Shown in pieces: positions 49,021-60,666 of a DNA stretch of 64,000 nt. This DNA comes from Megalonaias nervosa (taxonomy: Eukaryota; Mollusca; Bivalvia; Unionida; Unionidae): NCBI GenBank assembly GCA_016617855.1, contig JAECUM010010994.1:23848-87847 (forward strand), read 5' to 3'. A program made the position numbers and the translations under genes. The notes beneath the pieces are model-generated. The model searched no databases. It was not told where the DNA came from and saw only the letters and a list, made by a program, of their open reading frames with translations. Position 1 is the first letter of the stretch. Every line of letters starts with the position of its first letter.

Positions 49021-49740
49021 TGAAAAAGGTTGGTTGGTTGGTTGATTGTATTTTTATGGCGCACCAGCACTGTCAGGCTATTTAGCACCATACAAAAGGT
49101 TATATCTTTGATCATTTACAAGTGGTAAAAGGTTTTTGTGTTGACCAGCGATACGAAACCAAACAGTTGAAAGTAAAACGATAAGACGGTAATGGTAATA
49201 AAGAAATAAAGCTTCCCGATCAATGGGGAATGTAAATGGTGTATGTCAATGAAGACAGATGAAACGTTACTTAAAAAAAAAAAAAAAAGGGACAGTATAT
49301 ACATCACATAAAACTGCTCAAGGTGATAGCATAAAAGCTATAGCTTATAAAAAATGTTTACTTCCTTCAGGAATTCTATAGTACAAGTCACACTCACTGT
49401 ATCAAAGAGCTCCCTTATGTCATGCACATTGTAATACTGATCATGTGTAGGTTGGAGGTCGAAACACTCCATCATAAAATGCTTAACAGTGAATGGTTCA
49501 TTGCAAGAAACGCACTCTGGTGGGTCTTCTCCTTTTAGTAAATGCGAGAGGGTTATATAAGTATGACCAATTCGAACTCTTGCAATGACTATCTCCTCCC
49601 TACGGATGTTTCTGTAGGAAGCAGTCCATTCTCCTAGGGTTGGCTTGATTGCATGAAGTTTATTATCCACTGCATCATTCCATGATGCCTGCCACTTCTG
49701 ACGTAAAGATTCTTTGATACTAGGTTTAAAATCAGTATAC
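49021..49740 (-). pseudogene. 5'-truncated LINE fragment inserted in the 30-bp minisatellite
   Basis: The minus strand encodes, from about 49737 to 49338, SLRQKWQASWNDAVDNKLH, ARVRIGHTYITLSHLLKGED and PPECVSC.EPFTVKHFMMEC. This is the RNase-H-distal C-terminus of Jockey/RTE-like LINE ORF2, with a C..C...H....C zinc-binding pattern. The 3' UTR ends at 49021 in repeated CCAA (seen as GGTTGGTTGGTTGG on plus), a typical LINE tail. The frame is open from the flanking repeat into the fragment, giving a chimeric 243-codon frame (49338-50069). Confidence 0.88.
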
Positions 49741-49744
49741 GGTA

Positions 49745-49965
49745 TTTTCAAAGATAAAGGCAAAAAAGGTGTACAAAACAAAGAAAAGGGCAAAAAAGGT
49801 CTACAAAAAAAAGATAAAGGCAAAAAAGATGTACAAAAAAAAGATAAAGGCAAAAAAGGTGTACAAAATAAAGATAAAGGCAAAAAAGGTGTATAAAACA
49901 AAGATACGGACAAAAAAGGCATATAAAACAAAGATAAAAACAAAAAAGGAAAAAAGGTACATTTG
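49745..49965. repeat. 30-bp minisatellite, segment beyond the LINE
   Basis: Units read AAAGATAAAGGCAAAAAAGG then TGTACAAAA, a variant shared with the last units before the insertion (about 48975-49020). Confidence 0.93.
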
Positions 49966-50699
49966 GTTGAAAAATCAATCTCACTTATGCTATTGGAACG
50001 AAAGGAGGACATGCAGTAAGGGTATAATTCATGTAAATGGTATAACAAATAGTTGGAAACTAAACTCATTTAATGTCAAATCAATATAAAGCTGTATACC
50101 AAAGAAATACAATAAACCTTCATCAAGTTCTACTTCACAACCCAAAATGGATGGAAAATCACTGGGCATCAATTATGTCACAGAAACCTGAAAATCAAGG
50201 TTGCATTAATTGTAGAGTTACATGAGCTGGTTGGTATCCTTGGGAAAGTCAAGATGTGGAAACTAAAGGGGTTATAGGCAATCAAAGGCAACAACTCCTC
50301 TGAATAATTACAGAGAAGACAGGAAATCAGATGCTTTTAATGTAATTCCCAGTAATCTTGTAGAACCAATTACTGACACTCAGATGGATTGGTGGATTGA
50401 TAGATATGATGACTACTAGACCACACAAATTTCATCAAGTTCGACAAAAAAAGAGTGACCTGGGGCAAATAAGGTCAAGTGAAAATGCAACAAGTAACAA
50501 CTGACAGGAAGCCATAATAATTATTCTAGTACAGTTTAATGGCATGGGCAGAACACTTATCAGCTTTAATTTTAGATCAATACTGGCTTTTAGGACGCAA
50601 TTCAGCGTAAAACACTATTTTGATGAAACACAGGTGACAATTAGGAATTGATCTGTCCTCTTACTTGTAATTAAGTGAAATGAAATTTGAGCTTTTAAC
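49966..50699. other. No confident feature
   Basis: AT-rich sequence with no recognised gene or repeat. Confidence 0.45.
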
Positions 50700-50905
50700 A
50701 ATGAAATATATGGACTTGACACTAAGATACATGTCTGTACACATATAAACCAGATCATGGACTCTATACTAACATGTACAGCTGCATACATATAAACCTT
50801 ATCATCAACTCTAAACTAACATGCGTATCTGCATACATATAAACCTTATCATGACTCTATACTTAAGCATACAAGTCTGCACACATATAAACTATATCAT
50901 GACAT
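50700..50905. repeat. Tandem repeat, about 62-bp unit, 3-4 copies
   Basis: CTGCATACATATAAACCTTATCATG-type word (20 bases of it: GCATACATATAAACCTTATC) with ACTCTATACTAACATG. Confidence 0.85.
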
Positions 50906-50979
50906 GATATCAATCAAAGCTGAATTCCCTGAATTATCAACAGCTAGTTCATGTACCCACTAGGATAACAAGGGTATCT

Positions 50980-53220
50980 GAAACACTAATTGATCAAATC
51001 TATACTAACAATGCTGACAATATTATAGAAGTTGCAGTTTTCCAATATTCCATAAGTGATCATTATCCAATATGCTGCACATGAAAATTAAGTCAAAAAA
51101 GTAAAACTTGTCATCATAAATATATCAAGTATCAAATAATGAAAAGATTCCATTCAGAAATATTCCCTAAAAAACTGTAAGATCTCCCTTGGTCAGTAAT
51201 TGAATCTTGACATCTGCTTAGATATGTTTACCAACACCTTGAACACCATGCTCTTATTAATTTCAAGAGAGTCGAGCAACAAATCAACCAAACTGGATTA
51301 CAGGTGAATGCTATTAAGATAAGACAGATTTCATCAATTAAAAGACAATTACAAAATTAAACACAGTCAAGTCAATGATTCCAATGGCAAGGAAAACTTA
51401 TTATTCCACTGAAGTATCAGTATTTCAAAAAAGAATCCTAGAAAACCTTCAATGACTTGAGATGCAAATATGTCAATAACCTAACATTTACATGTATTAG
51501 TACGCAAATGGCGATATTCATCAAGAACCTCTTGAAATTGCAAATGCACTCGATGATTACTTTGTGAATATAAACAAAACACCTGTGGATCTTACAGCTC
51601 ATAAAAGATTCTCCAGTGATGAATTAAATGAGTATATTTCTTACAAACTTAGCAGAGAAGATTGCTTCAAAATAATAAAATAAGTCTTAAATTCATTTTA
51701 AATGAATTAGACCAACCTGATGTCAGAACAGCTACAGGTCTAGATAATATAAGTGCTAAATTATAAAAACTCTCATTTCACTTAATAGCACCTTCACTTA
51801 TGTATATCTTCAAGCTAAGTATTTCCACAGGTATTTTTCTAAACAGCTAAAACTGGCAAAAGTAACAATTCATAAGAAGGGAGATCTTTTTAATATGAAC
51901 AATTATAGAAGTATATCAGTTTTATCATCGCTTTCAAAGATATTAGAAAGACATGTTTGTAATGAATTTAGGAACTACCTGGAATCATTTAATTTACTTC
52001 TGTAAATGATATTCATGCCAGACTACACTAACTAGAATGGTGGATGATTGGTTAACAGCAATAGATCAAGATAACCTTGTAGGCTAAGTGTTTCATGACC
52101 TTACAAAGGCTTTTGACCTTGTAAATCATAAAATCCTGCTGGAGAAGCTCTGCATATATCAAGTTAACCATGAAAGCTTAACTTGGTTTTGAATCTATCT
52201 TGAAGGCAGACAGCAGCAAGTTTCTATTTTAAATAAACTTTCAGATAAGAAACTGATAGAGTCAGGTGTTCCACAAGGATCAGTTCTTGGACCATTACTC
52301 TTTCTGTTGTAAATCAATGATCTACCGTATCACACTGAGATATCTACCATCAACATCTTTGCAGATTATACAACATTATATAACACTGGATCAACAGGTG
52401 ATGAGATCAGCACTAAATTAAATCAAGATTTGGTAAAACTAAATAACTGGTGTGATTACAGTGGTATGAAATAAAAATGCAGCCAAATCAAAAGCCATGA
52501 CCATAGATAGCTGAGCAAGAGTAAAAGCTGAGAAAAATTATTTCAAAGTAATGATAAAAGAAATGGATATATACCAATCTGAAAATGGAAAACTACATGG
52601 CATCATGACTGACAATATCTTGTGCTGGAAAATACAAGCTGATATGGTCATTAAAAAAGTTAACTCATTGCTTTATCTCTTGAACAGGATAAAAATCTTA
52701 TCTCACTCAAGAATAAAGAAAGATATTCTGCAATGTAAGTATCATGTCACACCAAGAATATTGTTGTTCTATATGGGTAATACTGTAGTGGTACAGAAAA
52801 TCTGGATACATTACTTAAATTTCAAAAAGAGCAGCTAGATTTATTCATGATGCTAATTTAGATAGTCCATCAACAAATCTTTTTAAAACCCTACAGTGGC
52901 TTCCATTTCATAAGAGAACTCAGTTTTAAAAGGGTTTCCTAGTCTATAAATCCTTATATGGTTTGGCTCCTGAATGTAATTTTAAATTTGTTAAAAAAGT
53001 ACATATGTATGAACTAAGATCTATCCCAAACAGTAAGTTATATTTACCTAAACCAAATTCAGAGTTTTATAAGAAGAGTTTTACTTTTTCTGGACCCAAA
53101 CTATGGAATTCCATACTACCTTATTATAAAGTCTGCTGACTTTCAAAAAGCTTCTTAGTCAACAGCTACAGACACAACCATTTGTATAATTTTATTTAAT
53201 TCAGTACTACTACTTTTTAC
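50980..53220 (+). pseudogene. Non-LTR retrotransposon (Jockey/CR1-like) relic
   Basis: It begins within the endonuclease: the motif SDHYPI is at 51055-51072. Reverse transcriptase follows: NYRSISVLSSLSKILE near 51900, DLTKAFDLVNHKILLEKL near 52100, and GVPQGSVLGPLL at 52265-52300. The catalytic box reads FADY at 52358-52369, with the second Asp changed to Tyr. The C-terminal region has VYKSLYGLAPECNF and FTFSGPKLWNSILP (near 53085). Numerous stops and shifts show it is dead. At about 2.2 kb it retains more of the element than the other LINE relics here. Confidence 0.88.
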
Positions 53221-53710
53221 AACACTGTTATCATGTACTCACCTATAATGTTTTACACGTTTGCTATTACTATTTGTATGAATCCTGTATGTACTCATGC
53301 ATGAAGCCTTGTGCATATTTTATTGTAGCAGTAGATCAATTGTCTAGTTGTTTTAATAGCATTTGTCTAAAGACACCCCATCTTGTAAAAATTGTGCATT
53401 AAACAAGAATCATATCAGTCCCCACCACCCCTGGAGCTTGATGACACATCCTTCTCCCTCAGTCCCCTCCCAATCAAGACAGGGCATATCCCACCTCCCC
53501 AATCCCCCCAATCTAGTGGATATATCCCTTCCCTCCCTCCCTCCATCCATCCATTCAGTGACACAGTCACACTTGATTATTAAGCAATGGGTGTCATGTG
53601 GTCAAGAATATAGGAAGGAAGGTAGTGATAGGTTAGACAGCAGAGCAGTGAGAGGAAAGGCAGATATAAAAGAGTGCCAGTGTATGATTTTGTCACTTCA
53701 TACTCAGACC
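53221..53710. other. Spacer with C-rich low-complexity stretch
   Basis: 53401-53580 is rich in CCCCTCCC, CCCCCCAATC and (CTCC)n/(ATCC)n words. The frames across it are low-complexity. Confidence 0.6.
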
Positions 53711-53915
53711 AATCTGGCTAATGTAGTTGCGATGAGATAATGAACCTCAACCGGCATGGCGCTGAGATTCACTAGTCCAATCCGGCTACTGTAGTGGTGA
53801 TGATATTATGAACCTCAACTGGCATAGCCCTGAGAATCACTAAACCAATCCGGCTACTGTAGTGGTGATGATATAATGAACCTCAACTGGCATAGCCCTG
53901 AGAATCACTAAGTCT
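53711..53915. repeat. Tandem repeat, 68-bp unit, 3 copies
   Basis: CCAATCCGGCTACTGTAGTG, GTGATGATATAATGAACCTC and AACTGGCATAGCCCTGAGAA; the last two copies are nearly identical. Confidence 0.93.
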
Positions 53916-55090
53916 TACTTGTAGCTGACTAGTTCATTAGAATGCGATTTTGGAAAGCTCCAGCTTGTGAGACTCAAAGTCAGGAGCTTCTGCAATTACT
54001 GAAGTTAATTTGTTCCAAGACCCTATTGTACATGGAGAGAAGCTGGATGGATCATTTTCTTATGATGCTAGGGCTGAATGGTGAAAAGGTGAATGAAAAG
54101 TAAATGAAACGGGCTAAAGCTAAACTTGACTATCATAGGAAATATGATTAAAAATAAAAGAAAACAGGAGTTCAAAGATTCTTGGCTGCAGGGGTTTCCT
54201 TGGATTGAGGCCAACGAAGATCAAACAATCACACCTTGTAACTGCGGACAAAAGCAGTGGATTGTTTGCAGGATAGTTTATCACAAGGAAAGACACATCT
54301 AATGCACAAGAAAGTGCAAAGCACAATACAAGTCAGTTAAAATTTTGTAATGAAGTAGGCCGAATCTGGGAAACAAGAAGTTGTAGGTAATTTAGACAGT
54401 TATCATCAAATACAATATAAGCCAAACCAAGCATTACACGAAGCTGTTTAACACAGCATAAATCATGGCAAATCTTTTTCAGACTATGAATTTCTCTGCG
54501 AGGTTCAAATAAAAAATGTAGTTAAATTTGGAACTCATCACATTAACAGATCTGCATGCACCGATTTCAACAGTATATCTGATGTCCAACTGAAAAATGT
54601 CGAGGATATAATATCTAGAGTTAAATTCATATCCATCCTTTCAAATGCTGGTACTGATTCAGCAGTTATAGACAAGAATGCGTTGTTAGATTTGTAGACC
54701 CTGCCAATAAAAATCCAAAAATATGACAAGTTACGTTATACGAAGGCCAAAGAAGAAAATATTTTAAAAAGAATTTCAGTTTAATGGTCCAACAATCCCA
54801 ATGACATAGCTCCTAGCAATTCTTTTTGTCATCAATATCTCAAATGGATGAAATCTTAAGACAATTGAATAATTCGAGTAACATAAATACCTCCTACTTT
54901 TATATGCTTATGCATTTTTTTCTCAGATAATTTTTGAGTACAGCATGATAATTTTTGTGACTGTTTATATGCTTACTGATGCTTGATGTTCTGGGCTTGA
55001 AGCTTAGATTTTCTGAATAAATCAATTCTTTAGAGTTGAGCCATTACAGAAGGCTTCATGATGTTCTGTAACTAATCAAGTTACATTCTC
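53916..55090. other. No confident feature
   Basis: 53930-54560 has the look of an old dispersed repeat, but no second copy lies in the window. Confidence 0.35.
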
Positions 55091-55095
55091 TAAAT

Positions 55096-55150
55096 AAAGC
55101 ATTTATTATTATTATTATTATTATCATTATTATTATTATTATTATTATTA
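55096..55150. repeat. (ATT)n microsatellite with adjoining repeat end
   Basis: ATT triplets with one TATC interruption, followed by AGAGGGTAACC, comparable with 29801-29860. Confidence 0.92.
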
Positions 55151-55309
55151 GAGGGTAACCTATCACAGAATATAATGAAGAGTCAATAATATATAAAACC
55201 TGACATCGAATAAACATAGATTCAATGGCACTGATTACAAAAGGGCTGAATAATTGTATGGATAGATCAATCATGAGCTAACCAGATGCCTTACTCATTA
55301 GTAAAGTTT

Positions 55310-56650
55310 AAAATGTGGGTAACAGTGTCATCTGGTTGTAAGGATACAGTACTACTATAATAGAAGTGCATCCAATTATCAGGTTCCATGATGTTAACAC
55401 AAACAGTATGCCAAAATGGACCTTTAAATGCCAAATTTCAACAAAGTCAGTGAAGCATGAGATAGTGGTCACTGGGACCTCTTTTTGCAATAAGGGTGTA
55501 GTACCTGTCAAAATGGTCCCTCACCAAATTTCAAAATTCTGGGTATGATATTATGCATATAGCATGTCAAAACCACATGGTCATGGCTCAACATAAAATG
55601 CTAACCAAAGCCAAAGCCAGTAAAGAATGAAAAGTAGGTCATGACAAGCATTTTTATTTTGTAACGATGTAGAACTAAGAGATATGCATATCATCATTTT
55701 CACACATTTGTCATTAACAGTGCCCAAGAAATGAACATTAAACAAAAAATTTAAACTCATGTCTGTGAAGAATACAATACAGACCAACCTACTTTTTCAA
55801 TGAGGATGTGGTGCTCAACAAGATGCATCCCTTCACCATTTTTCTTTTTACATTTGTCTATTGTAAGGTTGTAAGGTGATACAGTCAGGATGGGGGGCAG
55901 GGAACACCCTTAAATGGAGTTTGCTGTATCTTTCTCAAGTGGCCAATCACCAAAGGAAACATTTGCCTGAGACAACATTTCATTCAGCACAAACTTGTAA
56001 TGTTCCTGTTTGTACAAATGTGACACTAACAGAGATGTACACAATTATCCATTTTAATGATTGTAGCATGAATAGTTAAAATGCATAATCTAACCCAAGA
56101 ATGTGAGGCATAAAATATGGGTCATAATAACCTACTTTTGTGATGAGAGAACAGTATTCATCATGATGCATTCCCTCAACAAGTCTTATGATTACAGGAA
56201 TAATAATGCATACAGGCAGCACAGAACTGATCTTGTCATGAGCTAAATGCCAAAACTTAATCCAAGACAGTAAAATGTAAATGTAGGTCACAGCCACCTT
56301 CCTCTGTTGTAATTTGTAAGGGTGTGGCACTAACAGAGATACACACTATCATCTACTTTGATGATTCTAGCATGAACAGAGCTGAAGAAATAAACCACAA
56401 AATTTAACCAAAGTTACTAAAGCATGATACATGGGTCACAGTGACCTACTTATGTGATGATGGTGTAATGATCAAGATGCATCCTTCACCAAATGTCATG
56501 ATTCCAGATAAAACAGTATGCATACCTGGTGAAAAAACCCTGAGCTAAAATGCAAAATCTTAACCAAGAATATACAAGTAATGTACATGTACAAAGTTAC
56601 ACCCCTTATTCCCAATCCACATGGGTATGAACATTAAGAAACCTACTCCA
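55310..56650. repeat. Diverged tandem repeat, about 310-bp unit, about 4 copies
   Basis: The words GATGCATCC..TCACCA, AACAGAGAT.TACACA, AAAATG and GGTCA..GTGACCTACTT recur at about 305-340-bp spacing (55500, 55805, 56145, 56460). Confidence 0.65.
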
Positions 56651-56817
56651 AACATTCGCCAAGGACCAAGGACGAAACAATGGTTGGGATGCATATGTGC
56701 AGATGCCACTGCTGACGACATGGGTAGTACAACAGCTTGCTTCCACTTTGTAGAATGGAGCTAAAACTGTTTACGAACAGACAGACAGACACAGCAACAT
56801 CAATAACTACTGTAATG

Positions 56818-57805
56818 TTGGCACTCTACAGTTTCATATTTTGCACTGAATTACCGTATATTCTTGCGTATAAGCCGAAGAATTTAGGAAAAAAATAAAG
56901 CCTTGAAGAAGGGGGGTCGGCTTATCTGCGGGTCATGCAATTTATCCTATTTTTACCTAGCCAAGTTTGGGGGTTGGCTTATATGTGAGTATATATGGTA
57001 GGCACCGTTATGTACCATATATACTTGCATATAAGCTGAAGAATTTAGGAAAAAATAAAGCCTTGAAAAAGGAGGGTCGGCTTATCTGCGGGTCATGCAA
57101 TTTTTCCTATTTTTACCTAGTCAAGTTGGGGGGGGGGGTCGGCTTATAAGCGAACGGGCTTATACGCAAGTATATACGGTAGATATTCAAAGAAAAATAC
57201 TTTCCACACTTTTCATCACTGGTTATACTGCCTATTTGAAATGAAACTTGTGTATCTTAGGTATTGTTAAAAGATCTTTTAATTACCTTTATTCTGGTGT
57301 ATGACTGATGAGTGTAAAATGGGTTATAGAGTATACAGCTTGGCCTTACTTCAAATGCGTACCTATCAAAAAACTGCTGCTTGGTCAATTTCAGTCGGAC
57401 TTAGAAGTAAATTGTTAAAAATGAAAGAGAGAGCTGATAACTTTTTTCCATTTCATATATTTGGTAATTTATTCATTGCACTTTCTGAAACTGGTATTGT
57501 CTAGTCTGGCAAAATTCATTTTCCTTATTTTAATAACTGTTAGTGTAGTTTAGACTAATTCAGGCTGATGTTTTTAGCACATGGGGTCAGTCATTTTGGT
57601 TAACTAAATGCTTAGATCATGTACATTTTCCACAAGAACAATATCCAAATAAAATTCCATCCACAGTACAAAAAAGGAAACATGGAGAAATGTCAACATT
57701 TTCTCCATTGTGCAAGTTGCAAATGCAAACAACTTTACCTTACACCTGTCACTCTCTCAGAAATTCATAATATTTGCAGAGTGACCCATTATATAAAGAC
57801 CACAT
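56818..57805 (+). mobile_element. MITE family A copy 2, interrupted by another MITE
   Basis: It begins TTGGCACTCTACAGTTTCAT and ends GCAGAGTGACCC. The body from 57182 aligns with 58530-59160 nearly throughout (CTGTCACTCTCTCAGAA, TTTTTTCCATTTCATATATT). The first about 35 bp is separated from the rest by 56852-57181. Confidence 0.8.
56852..57181. mobile_element. MITE with 24-bp terminal inverted repeats, internally duplicated
   Basis: The ends are ACCGTATATTCTTGCGTATA followed by AGCC, and its complement at 57158-57181, with one mismatch. Internally an approximately 165-bp module (GGTCGGCTTATCTGCGGGTC) occurs twice, suggesting a dimer or a self-insertion. Confidence 0.85.
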
Positions 57806-58502
57806 GGTTATTATTATTGCATTATTTAATTTTGGCTGTATAGCTGAAACATATTAGTCACAAACATCAAAACAGTAATTCTGAATAATTATGTTTTTTC
57901 CACACATAAGAGTGTAGATTAGTAACATAGTCTCACACAAGCCCAGTCCCCACCCCTTATGATGAAAATGAGCTATTTTAAAAATGCACATTGCATTTCC
58001 TCAACATTGCAAGCAATGTTATGCAGCAAGACAGGAACAAGAAACTTGCTAAATTATTCATGAGATGTCACTAATAAATTTTACAGTCTGAAAATGGACA
58101 GAACAGATGGAGGTCAAAAGTTAAAAATTTAAATGTGTGCTTATTCTTTTAACACTAGAACAGAGAACAACACAAATCTGCTTTGTCATCATTTATTTCT
58201 TAATTTCATTACAAATAAATGAAAAGAAACATTTTTCTATATATTTCTTTCACTTAATGCAACAGTTTTAAATTTAAGTTGACTTCACTTCTGTGTTCTA
58301 AGATTTATAATTTCATCATATTTAAGGTCATTGTGCAACCAATACTGCCAGAAAGCATATTGCATAGGCAAGAACAAAATAAGCATAATTAGCTTATTTT
58401 CATGTATAACACCAATGTTAATGTACTGTTTTCTTGTGAACATCATACATGATAATAGGAAAATAAGAAAAATAATTGCACAAATCTTCAAATTTGTTTT
58501 AA
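57806..58502. other. No confident feature
   Basis: AT-rich spacer between two MITE A copies. Confidence 0.5.
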
Positions 58503-59158
58503 GGTGGCACTCTACTGTTTCATATTTGCATAAGGTTAGATTTTGAAATAAAAAGAATTTCCATGAGTTTCCTCACTGATTACACTGGCTATTTAAAAAA
58601 GACCATGTATATCTTAGGTATTGTTCCAAGAACTTTTAATTCCTTTATTTTGGTGTATGATTGATGGGTGTAATATGGGTTTTTGAGTATACAGGTTGAC
58701 CTTACTTCAGATTACATCTATCAAAAAACTGCTTGATCTGCTGGGTCATTTTTACTCCCTGACTTTAGAGGTAAATTGTAAAAAAAAAAAAAAGAGCTGA
58801 CAACTTTTTTCCATTTCATATATTTGGTACTGCATTCATCGCACCTTCAGAAGCTGGTTTTGTCTAGCCTGCAAAACTAATTTTCCTTATTTTAATAGCT
58901 GCTGAAGATAGTATACTTTAGACTAATTCAGGCGGAGTTTTTGAGTACATACAAACAGTCATTTTGGTTTGCTGAATACTTAGATCATGTATGTTTTCCA
59001 CAAGTACAATATCCAAAGAAATTTCAGTCAAAGTACATGAAAGTAACATCGAGGTATGCTAACATTCTCTCCACGTGTATGTTGAAAATGCAAACAACTT
59101 CACCTTACACCTGTCACTCTCTCAGAAGTTCATAACATCTGTAGAGTGCCCCCATTAC
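58503..59158 (+). mobile_element. MITE family A copy 3, most complete
   Basis: Begins GGTGGCACTCTACTGTTTCA and ends GTAGAGTGCCCCCATTA. The ends form an inverted repeat around GGCACTCTAC. About 655 bp with no coding capacity. Confidence 0.85.
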
Positions 59159-60025
59159 ACATCACTATCAGAATTAACATAATTCAAGAAATCATTCTCA
59201 TTGCCAGACCAAAGTAGGCGTAATGCACCATGGCAAAAGGAAGCATCAGCAACAGCATTGATTTTCACAGGAAATGACATCTGTTTACTCAATGAATGAT
59301 GCCTTAACCAAACAGTTTGCAACACAATTTGTGTGAACATTATGCCATGCTTAATAAATCAAACTGACTGCAAACAGTGCATTTATTGATTGCAGACAGT
59401 ACATTTATTTCATGCTTGTTTATTTTTGTGTCAAGGGTCACAAGATTTCTTTGCAATAGCACACTATGCAAAATGGCACCCCAGAAGGTCACCCATATTG
59501 CCCAATAATATGTTGGCATTGAATACCAATATCCCCCACCCTTGAGATGGCCCTGAATATCAATATCCCCCACCCTTATGATGGCCCTGCATACCAATAT
59601 CCCCCACCCTTATGATGGACTTGAATACCAATATCCCCAACCTCATGATGGCCTTGAATATCAATATCTCCACCCTTATGATGGCCTTGAATATCAATAT
59701 CTCCACCCTTATGATGGCACTGAATGCCATTATCTCCCACCTTTATGATAGCCTTGAATATCAATATCCCCCATCCTTATGATGGCCTTGAATACCAATA
59801 TCCCCCACCCTTATGATGGCCTTGAATATCAATATCCCCACCCTTATGATGGCCTTGAATATCAATATCCCACACCCTTATGATGGCCTTGAATACCAAT
59901 ATCCCCCACCCTTATGATGGCCTTGAATATCAATATCCCCACCGTTATGATGGCCCTGAATACCAATATCCCCACCCTTATGATAGCCTTGAATATCAAT
60001 ATCCCCACCCTTATGATGGCCTTGA

Positions 60026-60301
60026 ATATGGATATTCAGGGCCATGATAAGGGTTGGGGATAAGGGTATTCAGGGCTATAATGGTGGGCAATATGGGTAT
60101 TGATGCCCATATGGGTGGGGGATGTTAGTATTTAGGGCCATCATAAGGGTGCGGGATATTAGTATTCAAGGCCATCATAAGGGTGGGGATATTGGTATTC
60201 AGGACCATCATAAGGGTGGGGGATATTGGTATTCAGGGCCATGATAAGGGTGGGGGATATTGTATTCAAGGCCATCATAAGGTTGGGAGATACTGGCATT
60301 C
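60026..60301. repeat. Long inverted repeat, left arm (276 bp)
   Basis: Units here run in the opposite orientation to the rest of the array. The arm is the near-perfect reverse complement of 60391-60666 (constant symmetry sum 120692; one mismatch noticed). Confidence 0.95.
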
Positions 60302-60390
60302 AGTGCCATCATTATGATGGCCTTGAATACCAATATCCCCAACCTCATGATGGCCTTGAATATCAATATCTCCACCCTTATGATGGCCTT

Positions 60391-60666
60391 GAATGCCAGT
60401 ATCTCCCACCCTTATGATGGCCTTGAATACAATATCCCCCACCCTTATCATGGCCCTGAATACCAATATCCCCCACCCTTATGATGGTCCTGAATACCAA
60501 TATCCCCACCCTTATGATGGCCTTGAATACTAATATCCCGCACCCTTATGATGGCCCTGAATACTAACATCCCCCACCCATATGGGCATCAATACCCATA
60601 TTGCCCACCATTATAGCCCTGAATACCCTTATCCCCAACCCTTATCATGGCCCTGAATATCCATAT
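60391..60666. repeat. Long inverted repeat, right arm (276 bp)
   Basis: Partner of 60026-60301 across an 89-nt spacer. The rare words CATATGGGCATCAATACCCA and CTAATATCCCGCACCC occur only here and, reversed, in the left arm. Confidence 0.95.

Noticed and set aside
46495..49115. Minus-strand frames of 162-436 codons as membrane-protein genes
   Set aside because: They are translations of a 30-bp tandem repeat in several frames at once, with no start context, splice structure or non-repeat domain.
49338..50069. A 243-codon minus-strand host gene
   Set aside because: The frame is a chimera of minisatellite translation and a LINE ORF2 C-terminus.
53401..53580. Pro/Ser-rich frame as a coding exon
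   Set aside because: Low-complexity C-rich DNA giving similar peptides in two frames, with no homology recognised.
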